A DNA stretch of 64,000 nt from Aquibium oceanicum (GCF_001889605.1 NZ_CP018172.1:62001-126000), one strand, 5' to 3'; shown: positions 1 to 8,371, counted from the stretch's first letter. The notes: generated by a model not told the origin, from the letters alone. A program made the numbers and translations.

Positions 1-31
1 GCTCCGTCATCAAGATGAAGGAGACCATGAC

Positions 32-589
32 ATGGCACACAACACTCTCATGCTTATCGCGCAGCTGTCAGGTTTGCGCATCAACGTTCTCGCCAACCGC
101 CTCGGCTGCGACAGCGGAGTGGCGCTCACCGTACACGACACCCTCGCGGCGAAGCTTGCGAAAATGATCGCAGCGCAGCGCAGGATCCTCGCCGCCGACC
201 GGGCGCGTGTCGCTGCGCGCGGTACGCAGGACGAAGAGGACGCTTTCTTCGATCTGCACCACTACCAGACGGCGTTCTATGAGACGTGGCTGATCGAACC
301 GATCGCGCTCCTCGACGACTATCTAGTGGACGACCTCACCAACGAGTACTTTCATTTCTACATCGGTGAATGGCGCCACCGGGACGGTGAGGTGCCGATC
401 GCGGTGCCGGTTCCGGCCGAACGACTCTGCGGTCTCGATACAATCATCACCGAGATCGAAGATGTCACCGGAGCCCGGTTCAGCGTCGAGAACGTCTACT
501 ACAGCGAAGCGGAAGCCGAGGCGGCGTGGTGGCAAAGCGTCGGCATGGATCCGGAAACGGTCTTCGGCGACGAGGTTGGCCGCCTTTGA
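32..589 (+). CDS. Hypothetical protein, possible paralogue of the next gene
   Basis: I do not recognise a family. The product is 185 residues, with no signal peptide or membrane segment. ATG 32 is preceded by AAGGAGA at 18-24, a good ribosome-site distance; the ATG at 27 is too close to it. The protein has a basic helical stretch (about residues 38-60), an aromatic block (FFDLHHYQTAFYETW, about 72-86) and a GLD motif near 134. The protein starting at 1005 has a similar aromatic block (about 74-88) and a GLD near 129, so the two may be diverged copies (inference from my own visual alignment). Its position near partition and mobilisation genes suggests plasmid accessory DNA. Confidence 0.6.
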   Translation: MAHNTLMLIAQLSGLRINVLANRLGCDSGVALTVHDTLAAKLAKMIAAQRRILAADRARVAARGTQDEEDAFFDLHHYQTAFYETWLIEPIALLDDYLVDDLTNEYFHFYIGEWRHRDGEVPIAVPVPAERLCGLDTIITEIEDVTGARFSVENVYYSEAEAEAAWWQSVGMDPETVFGDEVGRL

Positions 590-783
590 CGGCCCGGAGA
601 TCGGGGGCGGTGAAAGCCGCCTCGATCTTTTCATGTCTCAGCCACGCCGCGCCGAGGTTGACGTCGCCGCCCGGCGCGACAGCCCGCTCTTCCCACTTGT
701 GCGCCACCGACCGGATCGACCGGCCGCTGGCGCAGACGAGGGTTTTCCCTCGCGCTCCCCGCCGGCTGGTCGCCGGATATCGA

Positions 784-805
784 CGCGCCCTTCGGGCGCG
801 GGGTC
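784..805. terminator. Hairpin in a 415-base gap between two unknown genes
   Basis: A perfect 7-bp stem (CGCGCCC, TTC loop, GGGCGCG; 784-800) lies about 195 bases after the upstream gene. The following bases are G-rich with only a short T stretch, so it may be a weak terminator or simply a stable hairpin. I see no convincing gene in the rest of 590-1004 on either strand. Confidence 0.25.
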
Positions 806-1004
806 TTCCTCTGACGTCCCATTGTGCGCCAGCCCATCCGGCGTCAAGGACTGCACGGCCCCTCCAATTTTCAGCCGACGCCCGAAGTGGGCATCGCCAG
901 AAAATCGGGTCCTCCGCTTGCCGCCGCAGGCGGTCGCTTCGCGATCCCTGACCCCTCTGGTCAACAGCGTGAACGCCTTTCCGTCAGACGAAAAGGAGTT
1001 CATC

Positions 1005-1469
1005 ATGACACGCATCTTCAATCCCTACATCGCCCTCGACACCATCGATGCCATCCGCAGCAAGGTTCTGATCGGCCGTGACGAATGCCGAACGCAGTTC
1101 GCCCGGACCCTTCACGCCAACCTCGCCGGGATGCTGGACGCGATGCGCGCCGATGTCGAGAAGGAGGTTCCCTATTGGATCGAGCAGAACGCAAAGCGCC
1201 ATAGATCCGAAAGGGACCGGTCGTTGTTCGAGCTTTACTTCATGCGCCCATGTTTCGAACAGCACTGGATCGACGAGGGGCCACATTCGGTGCTCGATGA
1301 AATCAGCGTCACAGTTTATGCAGTCGAACCCGGCATTGCGTGCGGCGTGACACTCAGCCACACCGACGTTCCGGCCTCTGAGCTCGAGGGTCTCGACGCG
1401 TTCTTCGCCGACATCAAGCTCAAACTCGGCGTCACCATCAAGGCGGCGAAGCTCACCCACCGCCGCTGA
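1005..1469 (+). CDS. Hypothetical protein, possible paralogue of the preceding gene
   Basis: Unrecognised 154-residue protein. ATG 1005 is preceded by AAAAGGAG at 991-998, which decides the start even though the frame stays open much further upstream. The first 60 residues look helical; an aromatic block (about 74-88) and a GLD at about 129 match the layout of the protein at 32-589. No signal peptide or membrane helix. A strong intrinsic terminator follows directly, so this gene ends a plus-strand unit. Confidence 0.65.
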   Translation: MTRIFNPYIALDTIDAIRSKVLIGRDECRTQFARTLHANLAGMLDAMRADVEKEVPYWIEQNAKRHRSERDRSLFELYFMRPCFEQHWIDEGPHSVLDEISVTVYAVEPGIACGVTLSHTDVPASELEGLDAFFADIKLKLGVTIKAAKLTHRR

Positions 1470-1473
1470 TGGC

Positions 1474-1506
1474 AAAGGGAGGCAGGTCGCCTGCCTCCCT
1501 TTTTTC
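1474..1506 (+). terminator. Strong rho-independent terminator
   Basis: A perfect 10-bp GC-rich stem (GGGAGGCAGG 1477-1486, loop TCG, CCTGCCTCCC 1490-1499) is followed directly by six T residues (1500-1505). It lies just after the stop at 1467-1469. The A residues before the stem would also let it work for the minus-strand regulator gene ending at 1517. Confidence 0.9.
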
Positions 1507-1516
1507 TTCCAGAAGC

Positions 1517-2020
1517 TTAAGGCTCTCGTCGCCTCTTCGGGGCTTTCGACGCGCCGTCATCCACAGTGTCGGGCGACAATTCCTCGACAAGCATGAGAAG
1601 GTTCTGTGCAGTGGCGGCCGGAAGGTCGAGGATACGCTGCACGAGCTTGCTTTTGACCTCCGCCTCCTCCGGACTGTCGCCAAAGAATTGCGGCGCTGCC
1701 GCATAGATCGCATCGAAGGGCGAGAATCCCAGCAACTCGGCCAGATGCAGAAGCCGGGTGACCCTGAGCTTGGCGCCCGCCCGCTCATGGCGCGCATAAA
1801 TCTCCTGATGAATGCCGATCATCATGCCGACCTGCTCACGGTTCAGGTTCAGCGCATCGCGCCGCTCGCGCAGAAAGCGGCTCAACCCCCTCTCCATGTC
1901 CAACAAGCTGCGAATGCCCTGAAATGACGGCTTGCGCCAGATCGGCTTTTCGACCTCGGAATCCTCGGTTTCGACAAGGCCATGGTTGTCGATGAAGGTC
2001 TGGATGTCCTTGATGGCCAT
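1517..2020 (-). CDS. XRE-family helix-turn-helix regulator
   Basis: A 167-residue DNA-binding protein. A Cro/CI-type helix-turn-helix is visible at about residues 45-100: a basic entry helix (RFLRERRDALNLN), a recognition region (GMMIGIHQEIYARHE) and a hydrophobic closing helix (LLHLAELLGFSPFDAI). The N-terminal 40 residues and the acidic C-terminal part are not recognisable domains; the tail is basic (KAPKRRRE). It is convergent with the unknown gene at 1005-1469 and shares the terminator between them. Its target genes are unknown; control of the adjacent partition genes is only a guess. Confidence 0.75.
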   Translation of the reverse strand: MAIKDIQTFIDNHGLVETEDSEVEKPIWRKPSFQGIRSLLDMERGLSRFLRERRDALNLNREQVGMMIGIHQEIYARHERAGAKLRVTRLLHLAELLGFSPFDAIYAAAPQFFGDSPEEAEVKSKLVQRILDLPAATAQNLLMLVEELSPDTVDDGASKAPKRRREP

Positions 2021-2174
2021 CTGAGTGCAGCGCGCCTGCCGGTCCCTGTTGCGATCAAACTGACGTTGGAAATGCCGCCAACCCCCGTCGAGCGGCTGAA
2101 ATCCAAACCAAATCGGTGACGCTCCTAGCAGGGATTCGGACTCAAATTCAACTCACCGGACTGCTTTCCCTTCC

Positions 2175-2531
2175 TCAATAGCCATTCGCGTCGAGAAACT
2201 CCCGAATGGCCTTTTCCATGATCACCTGCATCGAGGTCTCGGAATTGAACGAAGCCAGCTTCAGACGCCGCTTCGTCTCCCTGTCGAGATTGACATTAAC
2301 GAAATGGGCGGCTCCCTTCATCCGCGCCCGCTTCATCCGACGCAGCGCCTTGCCCGCCTCGCTAGCGGTCTCCGCGCTACCCTGATCATCGACGACCGTC
2401 GCATCCGGGACGGTCTCCTCCCCGCCGCGCCCCACGCTTTGCGGACGCACGAGATTGAGTCCCGCCGCGACGCGCTGCCTGCGCGGCGCTGTCGCGAATT
2501 CGTCCAGCGACAATTTCTCTCCGCCGCTCAT
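2175..2531 (-). CDS. Ribbon-helix-helix-like partner of the ParA ATPase
   Basis: A 118-residue protein whose last 45 residues (FVNVNLDRETKRRLKLAS and on) fit a CopG/MetJ-type ribbon-helix-helix: one beta strand, then two helices ending in AIREFLDANGY. The first 70 residues are polar and probably disordered. The ATG overlaps the stop of the ParA-like gene (2528-2531), so the two are translationally coupled. That arrangement, ATPase first and small DNA-binding protein second, is usual for type Ib partition cassettes. I infer a centromere-binding and autorepressor role; the IRs at 3250-3315 are a candidate site. Confidence 0.65.
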   Translation of the reverse strand: MSGGEKLSLDEFATAPRRQRVAAGLNLVRPQSVGRGGEETVPDATVVDDQGSAETASEAGKALRRMKRARMKGAAHFVNVNLDRETKRRLKLASFNSETSMQVIMEKAIREFLDANGY

Positions 2532-3229
2532 GCCGCATGCCCCGCGACCGCCGTGCCCGCCAACAAGGCGTCAACCTCCTCGACCAGCGCCTGCGTTTCA
2601 CGCCGCGCCTTTGCGATTGCTTCCGTCACCTCCTGCATCTGAAGCGTGCCGATGCCATTGTGGATGTCCTTGTAGACATTGCGCTCGAAGACTTCGGTCC
2701 GGAACAGATAGGTGCCGACCTTGTCCTCTATGATCGGCCGGACCTTGCGATAGAGTTCCGTGTGGCGCACCGTCACCGTGATCCGGGTCCGCAGCACGCC
2801 GTGCCTGCATTTGCGACCGCGGGTCTCATTCACACGCAGCATGCTCTCGAAACTGTCGATCGCTCCCATCACCTCACGTTTGGAAGCCTGGATCGGCGAG
2901 ATCACCAGATCGGCCGCCAGAATCACAGGGTCGACGAGCGACGTGTCCTCGCCGGGCGTATCAATCAGGACGTGATCGAACGTCGCCGCATTCCCCTCCA
3001 TCCAGCGCTCGAACCCCCGAGCAGTCTTATGGCTGTACACCTCGATGCCCTCAGGCTGGGCATCCTTTTCCTGACAATCCGTCCACCACTTCATCAGATT
3101 GTTGCGGGCGTCCATGTCGATCATGGCGACGCTTCCACCGCGCAGGGCATACTCGCCCGCGATGTTCATCAGCGCGGTGGTCTTGCCAGCGCCCCCCTTG
3201 CCGTTGATGGCGGCGATCACGACGGTCAT
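2528..3229 (-). CDS. parA: ParA-family partition ATPase
   Basis: A ParA/MinD-type ATPase of 233 residues that should bind DNA non-specifically with ATP and segregate the plasmid. The deviant Walker A (INGKGGAGKTTA) lies at residues 8-18, IDMDARN near 38, and the switch motif LIDTPG near 88. It has no N-terminal DNA-binding domain, so it is the short type. I chose ATG 3229 because GGGAG lies eight bases upstream; the in-frame ATG at 3244 has no ribosome site. It forms an operon with the small ribbon-helix-helix gene. It is separate from the repA of the repABC unit at 28 kb. Confidence 0.85.
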   Translation of the reverse strand: MTVVIAAINGKGGAGKTTALMNIAGEYALRGGSVAMIDMDARNNLMKWWTDCQEKDAQPEGIEVYSHKTARGFERWMEGNAATFDHVLIDTPGEDTSLVDPVILAADLVISPIQASKREVMGAIDSFESMLRVNETRGRKCRHGVLRTRITVTVRHTELYRKVRPIIEDKVGTYLFRTEVFERNVYKDIHNGIGTLQMQEVTEAIAKARRETQALVEEVDALLAGTAVAGHAA

Positions 3230-3244
3230 CGGCTCATCTCCCAT

Positions 3245-3320
3245 GAAAATGTGTTTCTACTGACACACGAAGCCATTTCCGTGTGGACGTGGATTCACAC
3301 CGTTATAGAAACACACGAAC
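3245..3320. promoter_or_regulatory. Candidate operator/centromere upstream of parA
   Basis: Ten-base inverted arms TGTGTTTCTA (3250-3259) and TAGAAACACA (3306-3315) flank an AT-rich spacer, together with partly matching ACACGAA and TTCCGTGT words. It lies directly upstream of the ParA-like gene, where type Ib partition systems keep their promoter, operator and centromere. The function is inferred from position and symmetry only. Confidence 0.4.
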
Positions 3321-3390
3321 ATGGAAAAAAACAATCATATAGATATTGAAAAGTGGAAAAACGGCGAAAAGAGCGGATTAATCGCTATCA

Positions 3391-3474
3391 TAAGTGTTGG
3401 CAGGATACGGAAAAATGTGATACATTTTTCCTGACGATCGAGGGACAGGCCCTCGATCCGCGGCCTGCGGCCGC
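3391..3474. other. oriT: Candidate origin of transfer (oriT) with nic-like core
   Basis: TGGCAGGATA lies at 3399-3408; its complement reads TATCCTGCCA. This core is shared by RP4-type oriT nic sites and Agrobacterium T-DNA borders (established knowledge of MOBP/VirD2 systems). Directly after it come three perfect inverted repeats: 3409-3431 (10-bp AT-rich arms, 3-base loop), 3436-3458 (9-bp arms GATCGAGGG/CCCTCGATC) and 3460-3474 (GCGGCC/GGCCGC). The region sits immediately upstream of the mobilisation accessory gene and relaxase, the usual oriT position. Nicking between G and C of TATCCTG/CCA on the minus strand would be expected. Confidence 0.6.
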
Positions 3475-3503
3475 AACCACCACGATTACAGGTGTGGCTG
3501 GCG

Positions 3504-3898
3504 ATGGTTCGCAGCATGTTCCAAGCGTCGAAACGGAAGGAGAAGGTGGCACATATCCGCTTCTCGCCTGCCGAGTACGATGCGGTGGAGGCGGCCGCGA
3601 GCGCAGCCGGGATGACCGTCTCCGCATTTGTCCGATCCCTGTCGATGGAGGGCGCCGGCGTGCGGCCATTCCTCGGGAAGGGGATCGCCTGGTGCTCGGC
3701 CTGCTCGCCGACGGCATGCGTGCGATCGGCGGCAACCTCAACCAGATTGCCAGGGCCATCAACACCGGCACGGTGCCTACCGAGGGCGACCTCACAGGCA
3801 GTATCAAGGACGCGCACAGCGTTGCGACCACGCTCGCATCCGAACTGGCTCATATGACACGGCGCTCTGCGGCTGCCCGACGCGGGGAGGGCGCCTGA
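3504..3898 (+). pseudogene. MobC-like mobilisation accessory protein, frameshifted as sequenced
   Basis: The first part (KVAHIRFSPAEYDAVEAAA and on) is a ribbon-helix-helix-like oriT-binding segment. The rest (GMRAIGGNLNQIARAIN, then TRRSAAARRGEGA) is the typical MobC tail, but in another frame. The break lies near GGGG 3680-3683, and one added base restores a 131-residue protein. MobC-type proteins help the relaxase melt or recognise oriT. ATG 3504 is preferred over GTG 3492. Its stop overlaps the relaxase ATG (TGATG, 3896-3900), indicating translational coupling. A programmed slip is possible but no classical slippery heptamer is present. Confidence 0.7.
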
Positions 3899-6384
3899 TG
3901 GAATTCTTTCCCGGCGCCTTCGAACGGGAGTGGGAGCGGCGGCGCGCCCTGCTGCTGCATGAACTGCAGCTCGGTCAGTCGGAAAAGAGCGACTGGGACG
4001 AGCCGCGAAGGGGAGGGGTCGCGCGGGTTGGCGATGAGGGGCTGGGCGGCTTTGACCGGGCGCGGCGGCGGCAGGGCGGAAGCGGAGCACGAGGGTCGCG
4101 TGGTGCCGCGGGAGCGGCCGGCCGCTCGATGCGGACGCGCTTTGGTGCGCTGGCGCGCGGCAGTCAGCCTGCCGTGGTCAAGCTGGCATCCTATGGTGGC
4201 GGCGCACGAGCCGGCGCGATGATGAGCTATGCGTCTCGAGGCGGGAAAGTCGCGGTCGAGAATGAGCGCGGCGAGCGCGTGCTCGGCAAGGATGCACTCG
4301 CCGAACAGCGGGCAGAGTGGGAGCATCTCTTCGACAATCGCACCGCCAGCCGCGATCTCGGCGTCTTCCATGTCTCGATCGATACTGCATCACTGCGCGA
4401 TGACGTCGACCAGGATGGCCAATTGCGCGAGATCCTGCGCTCGGGGTTTGGTGATCGCCGTTTCGTCTACACCGCGCGGCAGCGATCTCCGGGGGATCTC
4501 CATGTCTCCGGCGTCTTGGTACTGCGCGATGGAGAGGGCGAGCGCCTGACCGGCGACCGCAAGGCCGTCGAGATCGTTCAACAGCGGTTTGATGACTCCG
4601 ACGCCGGCCGGGATGTCGAAGCCCGGTTCCGATTCCATGGCTACGGCAATGGAGTTGAGTGGGGCACGGCGCGCGTTCGCGAGGTAGTTGCTGGAGCGGA
4701 GGGAGAGGTCCGGGACGACTCTGGCAAGCTGATCGGCGACGCCGAGCAGGCCGGCGATCTCGTCCAGAAGGAATGGCGCGAGGAACTGCACAGCCGCAAG
4801 GGCAGGGACCTCATGCACCTGATCGTCTCGGCGCGGGCCGGCACGGATGCGACCGCGTTTGAGGGAGCGGTCCGCGAGTTCCTAGGTGAGCAGTTCGCGG
4901 GGCATCGCTATGTATTCGCCGTTCACGATCCTGCGCTCGATCCGAAGGAGATGGCGGAGGGCGGCAAGCGGCCACACATTCATGCCCATGCGATCGTCAC
5001 CATGCGTTCCGAGACCGGGGACCGGATCGTCACCAGTCCGCAGATGTTCCGGGAATGGCGCGCTGCTATGGCCGAGAAAGCGCGCGAGCAGGGCATCGAC
5101 ATGGAGCTGACCGATCGTCGCGAGTTTGCCAGCGCACCGGCGTATACGCGCAACCAAGTCCTGCCGGTCAGCTATCGCGGCCGCACCGAACACGAAGGCA
5201 CCAGCTCAGCCGCGCACAGCCGCTATCGGGCCAAGCGCTCGAACGACATTCAACTCGCGTCCACCGACCGCAGCCGGCAGTACGCGGCAACAGCGGCCGA
5301 GGCCTGGAGTGATCTTGCCAATGAGGCGGGTGGTTCGGGAGAGGGCGTCTTCGCAACACGTCAGAGCCATCGTCTGGAACGAGCGACTGAGAACACTCAA
5401 AATGAGCGTCTTTTCGTAGATGTTGCGCAGGAATCCGTAAAAAACATAACTAATATGATAGAGTTGACCGAGTTCGTGAACGGTGAGGATGGACAGATGC
5501 GAGAGATGACGCGTCCGGAGTTCGAGGCCTACGAAAATCGTGTGGAGGCGGTCCTTTCGTCAGTGGAGCAGACGCTCGATGATATGGATCGTGCCAACTT
5601 CGACGAGATCGCTGCCGCAGCGCGCGAAGTGGTCGACATCCGCCGGGAATACCTCGAGGTCACTGAGCGCCAGGTTGACCGCGAGGGTGGGCAGGAGCTG
5701 CGCGGCTCGCGCGACGATCGGTCTGAAGATCCCAATGCCCAGTGGGATGCGGCCGTGGCGCGGTTCGGACTGGAGGCGGTGGAAACAGCGAACGAGGTTC
5801 TTGTTCAGGTCAGTCACTATCGCGAGGGGCTTGATCGGATCGAAGCAGGTGAACTGCCGCAATCCTACATGGCGAGCTATCGGGCAGGCCTCGACCGGGA
5901 AATCAACCGGGCCGCAGAATTGGCTGTCGATGGCGACAACCAGTATATGCGCGAAACCGCGAAATCGGATCAGGACCTGCAGCGTGTGATCGATCAGATC
6001 GAGCTGGCCGCGGCCGATCGTGCGCGAAGCGACAGGGATGAAGACAAGGATCAGAGGGTCGTTTCAATCGACGCCGGCACTAGCCGCCGGACCGACGGCG
6101 CGCTTGGCGGGTTCCAAGGTGCCGAAGCCGAGCAGCTTCGGGACCCGGGTCGGGAGGACCGTTCGACGCCGGAGCACGATGACCAGATCATCGAGCAGCA
6201 GCCGACGGTGCCGTCCGAGCAACGAACAAGGCATCCCGATGATCGAGCTGTCGAAAAGAAGACCGCCCTCGACGCGGAGCTTGCCAGATCGGATCCGCCG
6301 CAGCAGCATGTACCCCGTCTTCGTCAGATCGAGCTGGAACTCGAGGAGCGACAGGACCGCGATCGCGACGATCGCGAGAGATAG
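3898..6384 (+). CDS. Relaxase/mobilisation nuclease (VirD2-like, MOBP-type)
   Basis: An 828-residue relaxase expected to nick oriT, stay bound to the 5' end and lead the strand to VirD4. The stretch after ASYGGGARAGAMMSYASRGG (about 97-116) is typical of alphaproteobacterial relaxases. The metal-binding three-histidine motif HIHAHAIVT is at about 360. The C-terminal half is long, acidic and partly coiled-coil, rich in E, R and D, and probably contacts the coupling protein. ATG 3898 overlaps the upstream stop; longer starts would overlap the MobC gene. The adjacent oriT-like region and the VirB/VirD4 operon make self-transfer likely. Confidence 0.85.
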   Translation: MEFFPGAFEREWERRRALLLHELQLGQSEKSDWDEPRRGGVARVGDEGLGGFDRARRRQGGSGARGSRGAAGAAGRSMRTRFGALARGSQPAVVKLASYGGGARAGAMMSYASRGGKVAVENERGERVLGKDALAEQRAEWEHLFDNRTASRDLGVFHVSIDTASLRDDVDQDGQLREILRSGFGDRRFVYTARQRSPGDLHVSGVLVLRDGEGERLTGDRKAVEIVQQRFDDSDAGRDVEARFRFHGYGNGVEWGTARVREVVAGAEGEVRDDSGKLIGDAEQAGDLVQKEWREELHSRKGRDLMHLIVSARAGTDATAFEGAVREFLGEQFAGHRYVFAVHDPALDPKEMAEGGKRPHIHAHAIVTMRSETGDRIVTSPQMFREWRAAMAEKAREQGIDMELTDRREFASAPAYTRNQVLPVSYRGRTEHEGTSSAAHSRYRAKRSNDIQLASTDRSRQYAATAAEAWSDLANEAGGSGEGVFATRQSHRLERATENTQNERLFVDVAQESVKNITNMIELTEFVNGEDGQMREMTRPEFEAYENRVEAVLSSVEQTLDDMDRANFDEIAAAAREVVDIRREYLEVTERQVDREGGQELRGSRDDRSEDPNAQWDAAVARFGLEAVETANEVLVQVSHYREGLDRIEAGELPQSYMASYRAGLDREINRAAELAVDGDNQYMRETAKSDQDLQRVIDQIELAAADRARSDRDEDKDQRVVSIDAGTSRRTDGALGGFQGAEAEQLRDPGREDRSTPEHDDQIIEQQPTVPSEQRTRHPDDRAVEKKTALDAELARSDPPQQHVPRLRQIELELEERQDRDRDDRER

Positions 6385-6393
6385 GAATTGGTC

Positions 6394-6615
6394 ATGAAGA
6401 ACGACAACTGGGCATACAAGTATGGTCCTCCTCCGGAGGATCTGTCTGAAAAAGACAGCGGCTGGCCAGGGACTTGGCTCTTGCTTGCCTTTCTAGTGAT
6501 AGCTCCACTGATCTATTTTGGTCCCGAGCTTGGCAGCATCGAAGCGTGGATTGTCGATCTCTATCGTATGGCAGATCGTTGGATGGCTCCCATCAGAGAG
6601 TTCGTGTTCGGCTAG
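6394..6615 (+). CDS. Small single-pass membrane protein
   Basis: A 73-residue protein with one clear membrane helix (about residues 28-47, WLLLAFLVIAPLIYFG), a short cytoplasm-like N terminus with prolines (YGPPPEDL) and an aromatic C-terminal amphipathic part. It starts 9 bases after the relaxase stop, so it is cotranscribed with it. Similar small membrane proteins follow relaxase genes in alphaproteobacterial mobilisation regions, but I know no demonstrated function. Confidence 0.6.
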   Translation: MKNDNWAYKYGPPPEDLSEKDSGWPGTWLLLAFLVIAPLIYFGPELGSIEAWIVDLYRMADRWMAPIREFVFG

Positions 6616-6632
6616 AAGCGCGACGACAACCA

Positions 6633-6884
6633 ATGAAAATGACCCGCGAGCAGTTACACGATCTGGTCTGGTCGATGCCCATGACGGAGATTGCCCGGAA
6701 ATCCGGCGTGCGCGACCAACACATCGCCAGGGCCTGTGACGGCGCGGAAGTTGCACGTCCTCGCGCCGGCTACTGGCAGAAGGTAGAGCACGGAAAAAGC
6801 GTAACCCGGATGGCTCTCGCCAATGATCGCTACGCGGCAAGCGACGTCATCACGATCGACGCATCGGGCTGGACAATCTCGTAG
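6633..6884 (+). CDS. Small HTH-like protein of unknown function
   Basis: An 83-residue protein beginning MKMTREQLHDLVWSMPM. The N-terminal 50 residues (TREQLHDLVWS, TEIARKSGVRDQHIARAC, GYWQK) follow a pattern I know from alphaproteobacterial hypothetical proteins with a putative helix-turn-helix that resembles a resolvase-type fold. ATG 6633 lies 17 bases after the preceding stop, so it belongs to the relaxase unit. It may be a small regulator of transfer, which is an inference. Confidence 0.55.
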   Translation: MKMTREQLHDLVWSMPMTEIARKSGVRDQHIARACDGAEVARPRAGYWQKVEHGKSVTRMALANDRYAASDVITIDASGWTIS

Positions 6885-6924
6885 CCGTAGCCGGAAGACT
6901 TTGCGGATGCCTTGCGCCTGTTAG

Positions 6925-7521
6925 TCACTCCGGTGCCAATGCCCGAATGAGGGTTCGAAACGCTGCGCGGACCTTGCGATCCTCGATCTTTGCCAGCGCC
7001 TGCGCAATCACCATGTTGCTCCCGTGGATGAGCGGTTGCTCGGGCTGGTCGATCTGAGGGCCGACCCCCTCGAAGAAGAACGACATCGGTGCGTTCAGTG
7101 CGGCTGCTGCTCGCACTAACATGGTCACAGCCATGCGGTTCGTCCCGCGCTCATATTTCTGGATCTGCTGAAAGCTGACGCCGAGGAGTGCCCCTAGCTT
7201 CCGCTGGCTCAGCCCGAGCGATTGGCGTAGGGCGCACAGACGGCGCCCCACGATGACATCCACGGGATCACGACCGTCTTCGTTTTCTCGCGGACGGTCT
7301 GGGATCGGCGGTGGCGGATCGATGAAGAAGTCGGTTGGGGCAACGTCGAGGATCTCTGCCAACTTCTCCAGCATGTCGACGGTGGGAGAATGGACTTCAC
7401 GCTCCAGATGGCCGACATAGGTTCGATACAGGCCGGCTTGCGCGGCCAATTCCTCCTGCGACATGCCTTTGCCGTAACGCATCCGTCGCAGGTTTTGCGC
7501 TACCACCGTTCTCAGCTTCAT
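6925..7521 (-). CDS. Transcriptional regulator with two XRE helix-turn-helix domains
   Basis: A 198-residue protein with two Cro/CI-type DNA-binding domains. Domain 1 spans residues 1-60 (NLRRMRYGKGMSQEELAAQA, TYVGHLEREVHSP, FF). Domain 2 spans about 85-145 (GRRLCALRQSLGLSQRKLGA, FQQIQKYERGTNR). A proline-rich linker joins them, and the C-terminal 50 residues follow (IEDRKVRAAFRTLI). I use the internal Met at 7521 because upstream residues are Cys-rich and not conserved-looking. It is convergent with the relaxase unit, and control of transfer genes is plausible but unproven. Confidence 0.75.
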   Translation of the reverse strand: MKLRTVVAQNLRRMRYGKGMSQEELAAQAGLYRTYVGHLEREVHSPTVDMLEKLAEILDVAPTDFFIDPPPPIPDRPRENEDGRDPVDVIVGRRLCALRQSLGLSQRKLGALLGVSFQQIQKYERGTNRMAVTMLVRAAAALNAPMSFFFEGVGPQIDQPEQPLIHGSNMVIAQALAKIEDRKVRAAFRTLIRALAPE

Positions 7522-7738
7522 AGCCGAGACGGAACAGAATGCGCAGTAAACAGCGACGCAGTATAATGAGTGCTTTCGGGAAATCCACCGGCTTACCACC
7601 TTAAATTGGACGGCCTGAGCGTCAAAAATGGACGCGCTGAGCGCTGCAGCTTGAAAGAGTGACGCGAAGGCGCTCAGGTGGCGTTATCGCTTCTGAACGG
7701 CTATAAGACGACCAAAGGTTAAGAAGGCGGTCGAGGAA

Positions 7739-7981
7739 GTGCTTCGTGACCGTCTGGCTGACTATGGCTACACCGGAGTTAACGTTGCTCCCGGCCAAGA
7801 TCGTGACGGCGATCCGGTTCTCCTGATCGATGTGCGCTACAAGGCCCTTGATAAGCCGATCGCTTCGAAAGCAACCTTTGGCCTTGTGACGGCGGTCCGG
7901 CAGCAGCTTGCACGGATCGGGGAGACACGATTCCCTCATATCCGCCATCACTTCGATGAGCAGCAGAAGATAGCAAGCTAA
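7739..7981 (+). CDS. Small partner protein of a HEPN-type two-gene module
   Basis: An 80-residue protein starting at GTG 7739 after GAGGA. It has an alternating beta-rich core (YGYTGVNVAPGQDRDGDPVLLIDVRY) and a C-terminal helix ending in RFPHIRHHFDEQQ. Its stop lies one base before the GTG of the next, broken gene, whose two ends match a HEPN-like family. I have seen this pair as a conserved two-gene unit in alphaproteobacteria; a toxin-antitoxin-like role is suggested by analogy with HEPN modules, not shown. The frame is open back to 7697 without another usual start codon. Confidence 0.5.
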   Translation: MLRDRLADYGYTGVNVAPGQDRDGDPVLLIDVRYKALDKPIASKATFGLVTAVRQQLARIGETRFPHIRHHFDEQQKIAS

Positions 7982-7982
7982 C

Positions 7983-8281
7983 GTGACGGCGGAATTAATT
8001 GCCACTGCCAGGCGCCTTGCCAAAGCGAGCGCGAAACGTCCTCGACAGTCGGAGCGGCGACCAAGAATTTCCCGGACGGCATCCTCGTCTTCGCCGATAC
8101 TTTCGAGACCATGCAGGAAGAACGGCACAATGCCGACTACGATCCCGAGTCGCGCTACACGCGTCCCGGTGTGCTGGTACTCATCGACAACTGCGAGCAG
8201 GCCATCGCCGCCTTGAAGGCTGAGCCGCGATCGGACCGCAAGGCATTTTCCGTTTGGGTACTTCTGCAGAAGAAGCGTTGA
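7983..8281 (+). pseudogene. HEPN-like protein remnant with internal deletion
   Basis: The 5' part (AELIATARRLAKASAKRPRQ, from GTG 7983) and the 3' part (FPDGILVFADTFETMQEERH and on to FSVWVLLQKKR, stop 8279-8281) correspond to the ends of a HEPN-like family of roughly 170 residues. Here they are joined within 299 bases and in different frames, so about 60-70 middle residues are lost. The missing part would hold the core helix pair. Unlike the other frame breaks in this window, a single base cannot repair it, so this is a true remnant. Confidence 0.65.
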
Positions 8282-8371
8282 GCCAGGATCTTTGGGCGGC
8301 AACAATAGCCAGTCGCAGAAGATAGCTTATGGAACGAAGTGATTGATTCTAAACGCTAATATGCCGTTCGA

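Noticed and set aside
638-1021. Minus-strand 127-residue frame in the gap before 1005
   Set aside because: Arg/Ser-rich composition, no ribosome site and no recognisable domain; more likely non-coding.
3675-3683. Programmed -1 frameshift in the MobC-like gene
   Set aside because: No classical slippery heptamer or clear downstream pseudoknot, and the same kind of break recurs in many unrelated genes, which points to sequence error.
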